Of a stretch of 64,000 nt of DNA, positions 10,960-22,826 are shown piece after piece. This stretch comes from Oscarella lobularis (taxonomy: Eukaryota; Porifera; Homoscleromorpha; Homosclerophorida; Oscarellidae), in NCBI RefSeq assembly GCF_947507565.1, contig NC_089187.1, positions 1,240,001-1,304,000 on the forward strand. The letters run 5' to 3'. The notes below the pieces were generated by a model. That model ran no database searches and was not told the origin of the DNA. It worked only from the letters and a program-made list of their open reading frames with translations. Both the position numbers and the translations under genes were made by a program. Numbering within the stretch: the first letter of the stretch is position 1; each line of letters starts with the position of its first letter.

Positions 10960-12570
10960 ACTATGGGCATTGCAAAACTTCAAATAGAATGCTTGTGGAA
11001 GTCTTTGAATGCTCCTACGCAAAACTGGGTTAGCAAACTTATCAAATGTTGGATTCCACTAAAAACGAAAGAAAAGGTGATTCTATATAAAAAGATACTT
11101 TTTCTAACACTTGTTTTCAGTACCCAACGATGCACCACTTTGCCTCCTGGACGGGGATGCAAATCCTTGACCTTGCCCAAATTCTTCCTGTTGTTTTACG
11201 AGACGTCCTAAATGAAGGCAGTTTCCAAAAGTCAAAAGAAGAAGAGTGGCTAAAAAAGGTCTTATCAGCTCCGTCCTTAATTGCTTTGTCTTGCTGGCTC
11301 AATATATCAGCGAAATTTTCTCTTCATCTCTGCCAAAAAGCAAAGACAATCATTAGAAGAGCACATGGTTTCTTACCATGCCTTGCTATGTAAAGTGAGC
11401 AGACAAGTACTTATTCACTTCCTGCAGTAATAGTTTTGAGGCTGCTTTCCAGTTGTGGCCTGTTGAAACGGCTGAAAAGCCAAATATCCACACAGGCACA
11501 CATGTTTGCCCAAAATTGGAGTTCCTGGGGCATCCGAAGAACTACGACAACCAGGCATTCGAAGCTCGACACAAACCGAACAAACAAGCAGGTAATGCAC
11601 TGTGATTTTGCATTACTGCTGTCTCTAAGTATTCTAACACAGTACCAACTACAAAAGCATGGAAAGAGAGGTAATGCTCCAAGACGCTCTTATCGTTGGA
11701 ATAAAGACTGTGCTTGATGGATCCAGCAGCGGTACAGTAACCACTATGTACACTAGTCTTCTGATTGAAAGCTGAATTTTCATTGTAGGTGAAGTGGTGC
11801 CTGAAAAGTTTTTAAGCGGAAGGGCTCCAGTTTACAAAGAAGGAACCATGCTAGAACTTAGACGGGGAACGAAGCCTTCTGGCAATGTTCTATCATGCGG
11901 AGGGGGACTCTCTGTACCTCTTGGCAAGGGCTGCACGTCTCTGATTGACTTGCCTTTTTTGCAACACACTCTGACATCCGGTTTTGGCCGCCCATCCAAA
12001 AGCGGCCCTGCCACCCGAAGTGCACCGGAGAACTTCAGAGTCGGTGCAGCCATTTTGCGAGAAGAGGAAGCCTGAAACAAAACAGCTATCAGACGAAGAA
12101 AGGGACAAATTACTTAGAGCATATCGTTCTTTATACACTGGGTCGATTTTCCTAAAAAAGCAGCATCAATTTCATTGTTCGAGTCAATGAAATTTCCTGA
12201 CGATTTGAAAGACAGGTTATCGACGTAAAATTTCATACACTTTTTCTTTGCATTGAAATGCTCTAGATATGACGTTGCGGAAGTATTTCAAGGCAACGAC
12301 TACTATGTTGAACTACAAACAGAGGAGGGTGGCATGAAGGAGGCGGAAGCAAGAATTATCTCGATTTTCACACATACAGGTAAGAAGTGCACATATGAGC
12401 AGAGTCTAACCCATTCTAATTATTAGGTTGCAAAAATTATACGTACCCATGGATACGTCTACAGTGGTATTATCCGTGCGGGGATAACAGAATCGATTAA
12501 GATACTAAGCTTCCCCAACTATCACTCTTTCCGGACAAACAAGAGCACCAGGAAATTATGCCACCAGGGG
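10960..12570 (+). pseudogene. Decayed transposon-type ORF, family not named
   Basis: Several plus-strand pieces look like one exon-split protein. The pieces are KSKEEEWLKKVLSAPS (about 11240), EEHMVSYHALLCKV (about 11360), EKPNIHTGTHVCPKLEF (about 11490), an intron-like AG/GT spacing, a basic linker at about 11990-12190, and a last block near 12275-12500 with DVAEVFQGNDYYVEL and YPWIRLQWYYPCGD. The last block resembles the BAH-like segments near the C-terminus of long transposon proteins in marine invertebrates. The frames shift between pieces. I do not recognise the family; a Plavaka/KDZ-like element is a guess only. Confidence 0.35.
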
Positions 12571-12639
12571 TTATCCCAACGTATTGCCAAGCAACAGTAA
12601 ACTAGTGTTTTTTAAGAAAGTGGATTAATCTTTTTTAAT

Positions 12640-13145
12640 AAATAGTCCGATTGTACAGAGTTACTTACTTGATTTTTTTCTATTTTTTTAAAAATAACAT
12701 TTTTAATTTTACGTAAAAATTTGACGTCAGAACCAAAAAATCGTTTTTAGTTTCTTGAAATACCAACAGAACAGAACTCTCAAATACTATAGTAGCAAGT
12801 GTAATGTAAAAAATTAAAATTAAAATGATATTTCCTGTATAAATTTATTTACTTACCATGTTTTTATAACTGAAATGTAGAGGAGCGTCATTTTGAACCT
12901 AAAATATGTAAAAAATCATTCTGAAATATTCTTAAATTTTTTTATTTACCATTTTTTATATTTGAAACGTAGAGAAGCGTCATTTTAAACCTAAAATATA
13001 TAAAAATAATTTAGATTTATTCATAAATTTATTTACTTACCATGTTTTTATATTTGAAACGTAGAGAAGCGTCATTTTGAACCTAAAATATGTAAACAAA
13101 ACAATTTTATTTTTACCATTGTTTTGCAGTTTTATAACATTTTTT
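12640..13145. repeat. AT-rich tract with three tandem ~90-bp units
   Basis: From about 12830 to 13100 a unit containing ACTTACCATGTTTTTATA and then GAGAAGCGTCATTTTGAACC occurs three times with small changes (starts near 12845, 12945 and 13030). It lies directly downstream of the piggyBac gene end and could be part of that element's terminal region. No coding potential. Confidence 0.8.
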
Positions 13146-13149
13146 ACCT

Positions 13150-15475
13150 TTACGTAAGATATTTTTTGAAGCAATCAAGGCAAAGAAAAACTTTGCACTT
13201 ATCGCATACGTACGATGGCCTTGTTCCGCATTTCGCCTTGCAATAGTTTGAAGTATTGGCGTGATAAATGGGGAAATGTCGTCGAACGTAACGCTCGTCT
13301 AGGTCAGTACGCCTTTGTCCGGGTTCCTTTCTGCCGCAGTATTTCTGAATCATTTCATCTGCCAAATCTAGGCGAAAAAACTTTAGCAGTTCGGGGCCAT
13401 TCGTTTCCTTCCAGATCGTGAAGCTGTTGACTATGGACACCTCGACCCCGTACCAAAAAAGGCGCATGTACCACCTTTTGGATTTTCTCGAGCTGTCGCA
13501 ATACTTGCGAAGGTTGTCGGCGAGGTCGACACCACCCATAAAAGCGTTGTATAATTTCACGGCCACCGGACACGTTATTTTCTTTTTTTGACCCGTCTGG
13601 AAATCGCCGCGTGACGCTCGTAAAGGCGTTTTCTGGGGCGACAGTATTGATTAACCCTACAGGCTGTTTATCCATCCACAACATGCAGTGGACATTTGGG
13701 ATGAGAGCGTCTCCTTTCTTGTCGATTGCCCAAGCCCCAATTGATTCTCCTCGGGGTGTTTTTTGCGCTTGAATACGCCCTTGATAGCGTCTGGAACACC
13801 CTTTCTATTAGTCCGACATGTCCCAATAAAATAGGTGCTGTCCTCAGCAAGACGGTGCGCTAAGTACGGACTTGAAAAAAAATTATCACAATAAATGTGA
13901 TATTTTTTGCCTAAGAAAAGTGGTTTTCAAACTGTAGAAAATACGCGATATTACCTAGAAGCGGTTGGCACAATTCCATCACTACTGTTGCTCCTAATCC
14001 TTGCTCCGCGGTTCCTTTTTCTTTGCCCTTGTAGATCTGAAAGTCGTAGGTGTAGCCATTGACTGAATCACACCTAATTGAAAAGAGTGAAAATAAGTAA
14101 TTTCCTTGATTGCCGCTTACACGCAGTACGACTTGAATCCGTATTTTACGGGTTTCGCAGGCACGTATTGTTTTATCTTCGACCTCCCCTTGAACTTTAT
14201 CATAGCTTCGTCTACAGACACGCTATGATGCGGCTGGTAATTTGATCTGCACGCCTGACTGATCAGTGTCAGAAACGGTCGCACTCGATATAACGGGTCA
14301 GCGGGGGTCTTCGCGATTCATCTGAGGAGTTTCGTCGGGATTGCTGGTGTCGTTGAAATGAAGAGACGAAAGTATGTTGCGAAATCGTTTATTAATCATA
14401 TTGCGGGTAATGTACGGAGAATTGAGGACAGGATGTCTACTCCAGTGGTCTTGCAGACGTGGCTGTGGTGATACCCCCATAGCAATAACAATTCCAAGGA
14501 AAGAAAACAACTCGTCCTTCGTCAATCCAAGGTTTGGAATCTGTGAATAAGAAATATTAGATGTAGCATAGTGTAAATAATTGTAACATACCTTCTTTGC
14601 TTGTCTAGCATATTTATTTGTTTCTCTAAGAATCAAATCGACCACTTCATTGTTGAAAAAATGCTCAAAAATGTCTAGGTGGGACATTCCTTCAGCATAT
14701 AATGTCGGCCCAACCGGTTCGGTGCAGTTGTCGTAAAGGTCTATGAGAACCTTTTTCTTCACTTTTTCGCCGGGCAATAAAAATTCGTCAATAGATCCTT
14801 CGGGAAGAACATTTTTTGGCTGCTGTATTTCCTGTTGTGCGCCTCCGCTACGTTCTCTTCTGTCTGTCGCGCGCACAGAAGCAGGACCATCTCCATCAGC
14901 GCCATCTCCAGCATTGACAGCTCTTGCAGGCTGAGCAGATGGATCGGCTCTAGCATTGCCACCTCTTGCAGGCCCAGCAGTACGACTTCTATTGCCAGCA
15001 GGACGACCTCTTTTGGCTTTGGCAGCGCCACCTCCAGGCGCAGCAGCTCGACCTTTTCCCTTTCCTTTTCCTTTCCCTCGTCCTTTTCCTCCCTTTCCTC
15101 TTCCTCTTCCTCGTGTGCATCCATTTCCTTGTCCTTGCTGCTCACTTTCAGATAATTCTTCAACGTCAGAAATTGCATCGTCGCTCAAATCTGTATGTAA
15201 AAACATTACACAAGTAAAAATAAATTTACAAATAAATAATACTGTATATAGAAATGTGTACATAATAAAATGTTGTATAAAATCTATTTCTTACCAGAAT
15301 CGCTTTCGTCTGAAACATCGTCAGGTTCAAAATTGTCGTCTATAAAATTATTTTACTGAACAATATACCTATTTTATATTTTACTTACCTCGACGTCGTT
15401 TACGAGTACTCGCGTGTAACGGCGCTAATTCTTCTTCGCCTTCGCTCAAATCGCTGTCGAAGTTATCGAAATTTG
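13150..15475 (-). pseudogene. piggyBac transposase (PGBD-like), frameshifted
   Basis: Minus-strand exons start near 15475 and are joined by short introns (for example GTAAGT near 15390 and TTTTATAG near 15345). The N-terminus is acidic (DNFDSDLSEGEEE), followed by a Gly/Arg/Lys-rich low-complexity linker at about 15150-14850. The DDE_Tnp_1_7 domain follows, with LTKDELFSFLGIVIAMG, HHSVSVDEAMIKFKGRS (first Asp), YIYCDNFFSSPYLAHRL (second Asp) and GAWAIDKKGDALIPN. The end has YNAFMGGVDLADNLRKY (third Asp), KSKRWYMRLFWYGVEVS and a C-terminal cysteine zinc finger (CKAKCGTRPSYVCDKCKVF, then CLDC). All catalytic Asp positions are present. The frame breaks at the G5 run 14303-14307, in or near the T6 run 13759-13764, and at the T7 run 13583-13589. 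These may be real lesions or homopolymer errors. Terminal TTAA sites were not identified. Confidence 0.88.
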
Positions 15476-15539
15476 CTACAAAAACTCGCTTTGAGAAATA
15501 TAGCGAAAAAAAGGAATTCGTACTTATCTCCGCCTATCT

Positions 15540-16345
15540 GGCTCCACTGTAGCTTGCCTCCCACCCCACCGTGCGCTACCCAGTCACTAATTAGGCGCTA
15601 ATTACCTGCGTCACTAATTAGTCCGCGTGTTAATTATCTAATTAGTTAAGCCCTCCTCGGAACAAGTGACAAACCTAACAATGGAGACTCACCAATCGCG
15701 CATATACCGTGCGGAGCATGGAATGCCATCAAGGCTGAGCATGCTGAACATGGCTGAGCATGCTGAAATTGCTTCATCGTTGCATTCGCCATGGCCCAAC
15801 GCTGGCGTTGTCCACGAAAAGCATGCCGAAAAGAGTATTCACTACGGGAGGTAAAATATCAGTAGTGAATATGCTGAATTATTCCCGATAACGCACACTG
15901 TTAGGGATCTTTTTTCTCGGGCTCGCCTCAGTCTTGAGCAGATCATTCGACTCATGCATATCTGGTCAAGGAAGATCCCTGTAGGCGACGCCGCAAAAGA
16001 CGTCGAAATTGAGCAAAAGACGGCCATCGACTGGTTCAATTTCTGCCGGGATGTCTGCCCCGAATACTTCATTCATCACCCTCAAGTGAGTCGACAATGC
16101 ATACAGGGACATAAATAGTGAATTCTTATTGATTGGCTAATTTATTACCCTAGCAAATTGGCGGCGTGGGCGTAGAAGTTGAAATTGATGAGTCGCATTT
16201 TGGAAGACGAAAGTACAATCGGGGAATGTGGCGCGACGGACACTGGGTTTTCGGCGGGGTCGAACTAATTAGTGACGCAGGTAATTAGCGCCTAATTAGT
16301 GACTGGGTAGCGCACGCTGGGTGGGAGGCGAGCTACAGTGGAGCC
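15540..16345 (+). mobile_element. Merlin-type element with long TIRs, internally deleted
   Basis: The terminal inverted repeats are about 82 bp (15540-15622 and 16264-16345), starting GGCTCCACTGTAGC and ending near CACTAATTAGT. They flank an 806-bp unit with a truncated transposase gene. Merlin elements usually make 8-9 bp target duplications; I could not define one here, although CTTATCT occurs in both flanks. It sits upstream of, or inside the 5' end of, the piggyBac gene. Confidence 0.85.
15666..16263 (+). pseudogene. Truncated Merlin/ISXO2-like transposase
   Basis: Three plus-strand exons are visible. The first is open from 15666 to about 15851 (ATG candidates at 15666 and 15681) and ends at GTAAAATATC. 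The second (about 15904-16085) encodes LSLEQIIRLMHIWSRKIP and then TAIDWFNFCRDVCPEY, the Merlin HTH and linker. The third starts after CCCTAG at about 16155 and has IGGVGVEVEIDESHFG (first catalytic Asp), RRKYNRGM and GHWVFGGVE. The reading frame then runs directly into the right inverted repeat, so the second Asp, the Glu and the rest of the catalytic domain are deleted. It can only be mobilised by another copy. Intron placement is by splice motif. Confidence 0.8.
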
Positions 16346-16864
16346 GAAATGACTCTTATCTAACGCCTTTGACCTTTATGAAAGCAGAAATAGCCGTGAA
16401 AAGGCGCATTACGGCACAACAGAAAGAAGGGATGTTTACATCCTTTACATTACGTCATTCCTAGTTACCGAACTAAAAAAGCTACTTGCGAAGAGCTCTA
16501 GAAGGCCCCTGTACGTTTTTACTCTAAAAAAGTGGAAAAAGGAATGAATATTCGCCGCGAACGCCAAAAAACGCGAAAAAAGCCTTCGATTTGATCAACC
16601 TTGCGTGCACTATCGCTGGTGACGTTGAATAATTGCCTGACGTGTTGGGTAAACAGTTATGTATTTGTTACCGTTACTAAACTGCGCATGCTCTAAAATG
16701 ACAGTTTGCTGTTGTATAAAAGCACGGACCTATTAAATTTCAAAACCATAACGGGTCAAAAATATTTTTCAAATTTCAATTTGTGTCGTTTCACATGTTA
16801 GTAAATAAGGTAATATTTATATTTGGCATCATTTCTATGCCTTGTGATTCTATCTTGTAGAATA
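16346..16864. other. No recognisable gene
   Basis: Mixed-composition DNA downstream of the Merlin element, possibly the piggyBac promoter side. I see no conserved coding piece or repeat end. Confidence 0.4.
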
Positions 16865-17450
16865 TTTATGTTTGTCCTACGTATTGCTTTTGGCAATGTT
16901 TGCAGGTCAATACGTAGATGACGTTGTCAGATTTACAAATCAAATTTTGTGTTATCTAGTACGTTTTTGTCGTCTGTGTGCTGGTTATTGTATTAGATTT
17001 TGATATTGCCAGACATAGTTTCCAGTTATGAATTTGCATGGAGAACTTTTCCTTTCAAATGTTGGGACGATCGTTTTCATCGGTTGTTGGCAAAGGTTGG
17101 TCAGGGATTTTAGATGTCACTAGTTTGGAGTTAATTGTTTTGTTCTTCTTATAGGCCACGACGATTGGGTTTGGGAAAATTACGTTGAGCTGTGAGTCTG
17201 TCTCCACTTCTTGCCAGCAGTTTCTTATGGGTCAAATGTTTTCACTAAGGTTAGAGGGATTTTAGATCTGTCCATATGTCCTTGATTCTTTGTTTGACAG
17301 GTGATTTTTTCAATGATTGAGGCATTTTTCGTGAAGGACATTTTGCAGGGTTTTTTCAATAAATCTTTTGGGTAGTCCTTTCTAAGTAACCTTTTTATAT
17401 GGTTCTGTTTTTGAAATTCATAAGTTTGTTCGTCTGATGTGGTACCCATG
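16865..17450 (-). pseudogene. Penelope-like retroelement 3' remnant with GIY-YIG
   Basis: On the minus strand, about 16960-16870 reads SDNVIYVLTCKHCQKQYVGQT in one frame, the GIY-YIG endonuclease signature with its linker cysteines. Upstream on the same strand (17449-17225) is a basic stretch with HIKRLLRKDYPKDLLKKPC, like the end of the reverse transcriptase and linker. The DNA between has stops in every frame. Penelope-like elements combine a telomerase-like reverse transcriptase with this endonuclease; only the 3' end survives here. Confidence 0.65.
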
Positions 17451-17465
17451 CTTTAGTAAAATACA

Positions 17466-17682
17466 TTAATCGTTAGCTATTAGGCTGTCCAATCGAGTGT
17501 CCGATCTAACCCGTCTGCCTTGCTCTGACGTGTCGGATCACTCCAGCGAGGTAAACATATATTATACCCATCCATATGTTAGTGTACATCCATCGTTAGC
17601 AATTAGGCTGCTCGATCGAGTGTCCGATCTAACACGTCTGCTTTGCTGTGACGCGGCGGATCACTCGAGCGAGGCCAATTAA
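17466..17682. repeat. Two direct copies of an ~86-bp unit
   Basis: Copies at about 17467-17552 and 17594-17678 share CGTTAGC, GTCCGATCTAAC and GGATCACTC blocks in order and differ at about ten positions. The short spacer between them (about 17553-17593) is unique. No coding evidence. Confidence 0.8.
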
Positions 17683-17742
17683 TGGCAAACGACTTATTTC
17701 AGCGATGGTGTCGTCGATGTTACCATCGTTCTCTTCGGCTTC

Positions 17743-17812
17743 TCGAACGACGGGGCGAGCGACGGGGCGAGCGGCGGGGCGAGCGGCGGGGCGAGCGGCG
17801 GGGCGAGCGGCT
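17743..17812. repeat. 12-bp GC-rich minisatellite
   Basis: About five copies of CGGGGCGAGCGG lie in tandem. They translate as RGER repeats in one frame and GRAA repeats in another. The enclosing open frame (17682-18152, 156 codons) has no other recognisable feature, so I treat it as unproven. Confidence 0.85.
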
Positions 17813-18149
17813 TCCGCCTCAGCAGCCTGTGCCGGTTCTGGAGCCAGCCAGTATCGAATCGAGTTCTTCTAAATTCGCTATTTTTTCGCCTAAAGAGACT
17901 TCTAAAAGCTGGGTCTCCACAGTGTTAACTCTTTCCTGTAGATCACTCATTTCTTTTCTTGAGATCCCTCATTTCTTGGTTGAGAGCGTTAACTTGCTCG
18001 ACCCAATGGCATTGCGATGTCGTCACTTGGACTTGCGAGCGCAGTTCGACCGTCTGTCTGTGTTCGCATCTGCCGGTATTTGGCGCCACGAAGTCAACCA
18101 TTTGCCAAAAGAAGGCGAAAATCGCTTGGAGCATTGTGAATATACGGGA

Positions 18150-18835
18150 TGAATAACGCGTTCAGTTCATCGGACGTCGTACTGAGCTCCATCTTCAGCA
18201 GCTGCAAACTGACGACGGAAGGCACGCTCAAATAAGTCGGCATTAACCGATTGCGGAGGTAGAGGGTCTTCCGATGTTACGTTAATTCTTGAAATGCCAA
18301 GCTTTCTGCTAATCTCGCACTGATTATAGCCCTTATTGCGAAGAGCAATGATACCCACTCTCGGTTCGAACGAGAGAACCTTTCTTGGAGCCATTGTCGC
18401 GTGCTTTGATCAAAGTTTTAGTGAAAGTTCAGCTGGTTGCGTGCTCTAAACATTGGGGCTCTACTGTTAAGTAATAATTAAAAGGGACCAATCACAACGC
18501 CGCGATTGTTTAAATATAGGGGCACTAATTGCGTCATAAAGCTGCTGGCGCTGCGCCAAACCACGTTGCAATTCTCTATCCACAGTTACACGAACTTAGA
18601 TCTTTCTACATTAAAACGTTACTTTAATGACAGTGTGCCTTTTAGCTTGCAAAAGGACACTATTCTAAATCTAAATGTTAAGACAATCTTTAAATGGCAA
18701 AAGGCTGTTGTAAGAGTCTTGCGCAAGAGGTAAGGACATGTACTACAGTCTAACTAACCCAAAGCTTAGGGTTAATTAAAGTTAAGCCAAACAAAAACAA
18801 TATTCAGAAGTGCCTCTAACTTTTGCACCCCACTG
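18150..18835 (-). pseudogene. Tc1/mariner-like element fragment
   Basis: Minus strand 18394-18167 encodes 75 residues starting MAPRKVLSFEPRVGI, with NKGYNQCEISRKLGISR, the N-terminal paired-type helix-turn-helix of Tc1 transposases. The DDE part is missing. The 3' side ends at 18835 in TTTTGCACCCCACTG followed by TA, which looks like a Tc1/mariner terminal repeat next to its TA target. The matching left end was not found. It is a 5' stump of an element. Confidence 0.75.
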
Positions 18836-20012
18836 TAGTATGGCGTAATTTTAATTAATTGTATTTAATTTTGTTTTGCGTAACAAATTATCTTTCATAG
18901 ACTTTGGAATTAAGACAAAAATCAACTCCGGGGAATTGGTTGCAATTCCGCAATCTTGCAGCCAATATCCGCCCTTGACGGAGTGTTTCTTTTTTATGTT
19001 GAGGAGCACAACTTCCCGGATGTATGATGACGTTATTAATAAAAAATTAATTGATTTCTTATTTAAGGTGTCGAAAGTTCTAAAATCAATTATAAATGTC
19101 GTCACGCGGCGCGGAGCATTTGCTTCCCCGAAACACGTGAGTAAATTTTCAAATATTTCTCTTTTGTAATATAGTGAAAAGGTGGCCTGATACCGTGTGT
19201 GCTTTTACGCAGCGAAAGGATTGTAGGGTCGGAGTTAATTAATCGGAGATATGCTGTCGAGGTAATTTCTTCATTGAAATTATGTAATTAATTTTAAATG
19301 GCTATTTATAAGCAACAATTTCTAGGAACTGAAACGTAATTCAATAAAGCGTGCTTTGAATGTTTTATTAAATCGCTATTCCTTCCATTCTGAAGAACGC
19401 GATCAAAAAACGCCGCAATGGAGGATGGTAACAGTTGATATAATGTCTGACGTTTCTGTTTTGTTTCAATTCCTAGTAAGAAGTTTTGTCCAATTTAAAA
19501 AGACGTTGGTAATATTTGTGCAAAAGGCAAGAGCGTTGAAGACATTAATTAACAGAAGAAGTAAGACCCGATTAATGAATTGCTTATACCATTTTTTGAT
19601 CAAAAAGCAAAGAACAAATAGGAGAACTTGAAAGCTATTCCTTTAAAATCTGATTTGGCACCTATTTTGCCTTTTGTAGCACCACAGAGACTTCTTTTGA
19701 AAGACGTCTATGACCGCCATATTCACCAAATTGGCCAAGGTGTGTAAGCATATTAGATACAAGCATGTGAACATAATTTTTATTTTCTATTACGTACAAT
19801 CTCTCCTCGTTTTCTTTACTCATTAAGTAGTAAATTGTTGCTGTATTTTAGACCTGGGCCTTTTTCTAAGGTAAAGGATAGCTCGTTGAGAATAGTATTC
19901 TCTGACGTAAAAGGTGACCAAAGTGAAGAAATCCAAAAAATAATGGCATTTATTGAGAAGACGGTTGCATGAAAATTTAAATTACCGGTATGTATGCCGT
20001 TGGCTGCTGCAG
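18836..20012. other. AT-rich region without a convincing gene
   Basis: Short plus-strand frames (18876-19169, 19356-19631) have basic, low-complexity translations and no domain. Around 19860-19970 a plus-strand stretch with SLRIVFSDVKGDQSEEIQ looks protein-like but has no partner exons. I leave it unassigned. Confidence 0.35.
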
Positions 20013-20077
20013 TGCAGTGCACCCACGCATAAACGTCTTCTGAGTAAAGCGCGTTATCTTCTTCGTAGTTTCCCATA
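20013..20077. mobile_element. End of a TA-flanked MITE, split by a Tigger
   Basis: CAGTGCACCCACGCATAA at 20013-20030 is the terminal repeat of the MITE seen complete at 32510-33334. The Tigger at 20078-22006 then interrupts it. After the Tigger, 22009-22110 has GATTCTAATGATGTCAT followed by a CGTCAT block, similar to the 3' part of that MITE. Confidence 0.65.
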
Positions 20078-22006
20078 CAGTAGATCCTCGGTTATCCGAC
20101 CCCCAAAGATTTTAGGGGTGGTCCGATGAGCGAAATGGTCCGATAAGTGAAATTAGCGTGCGCTATTGTAATTCGCAAGTGATCAGTACACGTGTATCTT
20201 TTGAGAACAACTACACAGGGGCAAAGAAGCTATCAATTTGGGTTTGTTTAAGAGTAGAGAATCTCTTTCTTGATGCCAGCTCTCTCAACTCTCTTAGTAG
20301 AGTAACGCTAGCAATATTCGCTTCTTCCTGGCACTAACCAGACAAAGCACCGCTCAAGCATGCTTGCCGTTTCATTGTGGCTGACCGGACAAGATACGTC
20401 TACTGCCCCTGAGGCACCGTCATCTTCATCAATGGATTTGTCCATCACCTGTGCAATCAAATAATTAAATATGGAAAAAGAGTTATAGTTTATAGCTGTC
20501 TGCAGATTTCTTCATCAGAAAGGTTTCCCTCGAACTCACAGCAGCCATCGTCCGAGTCCAACCATTCGGTGATCTCGTCTTCCGTTAGTGGCGTCTTGAT
20601 AGCTGCAGAAACACGGGCCATTGTTGATATGTCATCACTGTCTTCATTTGGTTTCCGGCTGTGGCTGTGCTCGTCGCACGACGATTCAGAAGGCAAAATT
20701 GGAAAAATCTTCTGCCATGATTTCCTAAGCCTTGTAGGTGTAATTTCTTTCCAGGCCTGCGCAGACATTTCTCCTGCGTTTTTCATATCTATTCTTCTTA
20801 GAAAATCGGGTATTTTTGTACCTTCTTCGTCTCCTACAATTAGCCTCTGAAGAAGCTTTTTTGTAATGCCTTTTTATCGAAATGAGAACTCCCTGGTCCA
20901 TCTGTTGTATGAGAGACGTCACGTTAGGCGGTAGAAACATTGCTCGTATTTGGCCATCATCCGAAGTGAGTTCTTCGCAACTTGGGTGCGCCAAACAGTT
21001 ATCGAGCAAAAGAAGAGCCTTAGGCTCCACGTCACGAGCAATCAAAGCAGCTCTGACAGATTTGACAAAGCGAGTGTGAAACCATTGCGTGAATATTTCC
21101 GTGTCCATCCATGCGTTACGCTGACCAACATAAATAAAGGGAAGCAACGACGTATTGATATCCTTGAAACAACGAGGGTGCGATGATTTGCCAATCATAA
21201 AGAGGCAACTTGACACTTCCAGACGCGTTTGAACAAGCGCCAAGAGTCACTCGGTCTTTCGACCTTTTTCGGCCATCCGCAGTTTTTCCGAATGATGTGG
21301 CTAATGTTCTTTCTGGCAGAAGGCGATAGTATAACCCAGTTTCGTCAAAATTGAAGATTTGGTCAAGAGAAAGACCTTCCCTAACTGTAAATTAGCGGAA
21401 AGACACAATGAACTGTTCCGCAGCTGACTTGTCGGCCGATAGCTTTTCACCCTAAAGCGACAGGCTTCGAATCCCAAATCTCTTGCAAAAGCGCCATAAC
21501 CACCCCGTGCTAGCGACAAATTTTTTGAAATTCTTGCCAGATAAAATTTTGCTTAATTGCAAAGCCTTTTCGCAAAGAATTGGTCCGGTAACGGGACTTT
21601 TTTCTTGCCTTTTTTGTCGAAACCAAACGTATACAGCTTCGTCTAATTTTTCGTCGCCTCCCATTCGCATTGTTTTTCGATCAAAGCTGATGTTCAGATC
21701 GACATCTTGTTTGTGAAACGCCAATATTTTCTCCCTGCTTTTTTTAATTCCAGTGACGGTGCTCATCCCAATTCCGAACTTTTCGGCGATTACAGTGCGC
21801 GAGCACCCTTCGGCCAGCATATCGAGGATCTCCAATTTTTCCCGAACACTTACGACAACTCGCTTTCGTTTCGCAGCGGAAGACATTGGTGCGGCGTTCG
21901 CGTGGGCAAGTAAGCTAACGCACGTGTCTGGTCACGTGTAGAGAAGGAAGGAGTCAAATAAACGAGGGGGCGAATAACTGAAGGTCGGATAACCGAGGAT
22001 CTACTG
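20078..22006 (-). mobile_element. Full-length Tigger/pogo element with dead gene
   Basis: The terminal inverted repeats CAGTAGATCCTCGGTTATCC and its complement (ending at 22006) define a 1929-bp unit with TA at both sides (20076-20077 and 22007-22008). Single-base TA duplication and TIRs of this type are standard for the Tc1/mariner-pogo group. Confidence 0.93.
20487..21886 (-). pseudogene. Tigger transposase with CENP-B DNA-binding domains
   Basis: The start MSSAAKRKRVVVSVREKL at 21886 begins the CENP-B-type HTH, with KFGIGMSTVTGIKKSREK. The second HTH ends in GWLWRFCKRFGIR at about 21460. The DDE core shows IFNFDETGLYYRLLP (first Asp), ALLLLDNCLAHP (second Asp, about 21020) and MFLPPNVTSLIQQMDQG (third Asp, about 20900). 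Lesions are an in-frame TAG near 21455, a TAA near 21395, a frameshift near 21210 and another near 20850. The C-terminal acidic tail is at about 20600-20487. It is clearly inactive, but all three catalytic Asp positions remain. Confidence 0.9.
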
Positions 22007-22008
22007 TA

Positions 22009-22110
22009 CGTCATCGCGGGTGACATCATTGGCGTCAGGAAAGAATAACGATTCTAATGATGTCATACGACCTACGTTGCGTCTGCGTCATTCTGATTGG
22101 ACAATTAGGT
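22009..22110. mobile_element. Likely 3' fragment of the TA-MITE
   Basis: The block GATTCTAATGATGTCAT followed by a CGTCAT-rich stretch resembles about 33238-33280 of the complete MITE and about 55145-55180. It directly follows the Tigger right end, as expected if the Tigger jumped into a MITE. Confidence 0.5.
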
Positions 22111-22380
22111 TAGGAACCGTTAGTGAATATTCAGGATGTTTTCGTTGCCTTGGTGCTGCCCTAGTGCGCTACGATCGATTCCTCGCTTCCGTTGCGATTT
22201 AACGTCCTTTATATCTTCCAAAGGCCGCTGGGCGTCTCGAAAGAGACATCTTTGAAGCGTTCGACGTATGTCGGCTGCTCGCGCGAAGAAAAAACACGAC
22301 GACTGATGTGAACTTCTCACGCCTCATCTCGTGCGAAACAAATGTGCTCACGAGAGTAGTCTGAGTAGTCTAATAACTTG

Positions 22381-22811
22381 TTTAGGCAGCGACGGCTCCC
22401 CCGATCGACCCTGAAGTCCCCATCGAGGGCCCACTGCCGGCTTCGCCACAGCGTGACGACGACGAGGCCGTCCCGGGCGCAGAAGCCGGCGAAGAGGAGT
22501 GGGAGACGGACGACGAGAAGGACATCGACGTGGAGGACGACTCAGAGGAGTGCCAGGCGCCTCCTTTTACAAATGGCGAGATGTGGGAGTCATGTAGGGA
22601 TTGGGTTTTGAGTCTTCCTCGGGATGACAAGAGAAAAGCAGCGCTCCTACTCACCGAATTCTACCGCAAACTTCGGCCGCTTTTTTCACTGACCAATGCG
22701 TCGAAACAGGTTGGCAAAATTGTATCCTTTTCTGGGAAAACCATCCGAGGGTGGAGAAGACAATTTTCTGCCAATTGCGGAGAATTCATTCAGTACGGAC
22801 GGAGGAATTAA
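22381..22811 (+). pseudogene. N-terminal part of an unassigned transposon protein
   Basis: The plus-strand frame is open from 22383, with a first in-frame ATG at 22530. It encodes a proline/acid-rich leader and then WESCRDWVLSLPRDDKRKAA and a helix-turn-helix-like FSGKTIRGWRRQFSANCGEF. Transposon proteins in sponges and cnidarians often carry such an 'RxWR' HTH before a DDE domain. The frame ends at 22809 just where the OTU exon of the opposite strand begins, so the downstream catalytic part is missing. Confidence 0.45.
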
Positions 22812-22826
22812 CAACGGGACTTACTC

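Noticed and set aside
14835-15345. Several plus-strand frames rich in Ser, Pro and Leu
   Set aside because: They are the complement of the Gly/Arg/Lys-rich linker of the piggyBac gene on the minus strand.
16870-16960. Intact Penelope-like element
   Set aside because: Only the endonuclease signature and part of the linker remain; all frames are interrupted upstream.
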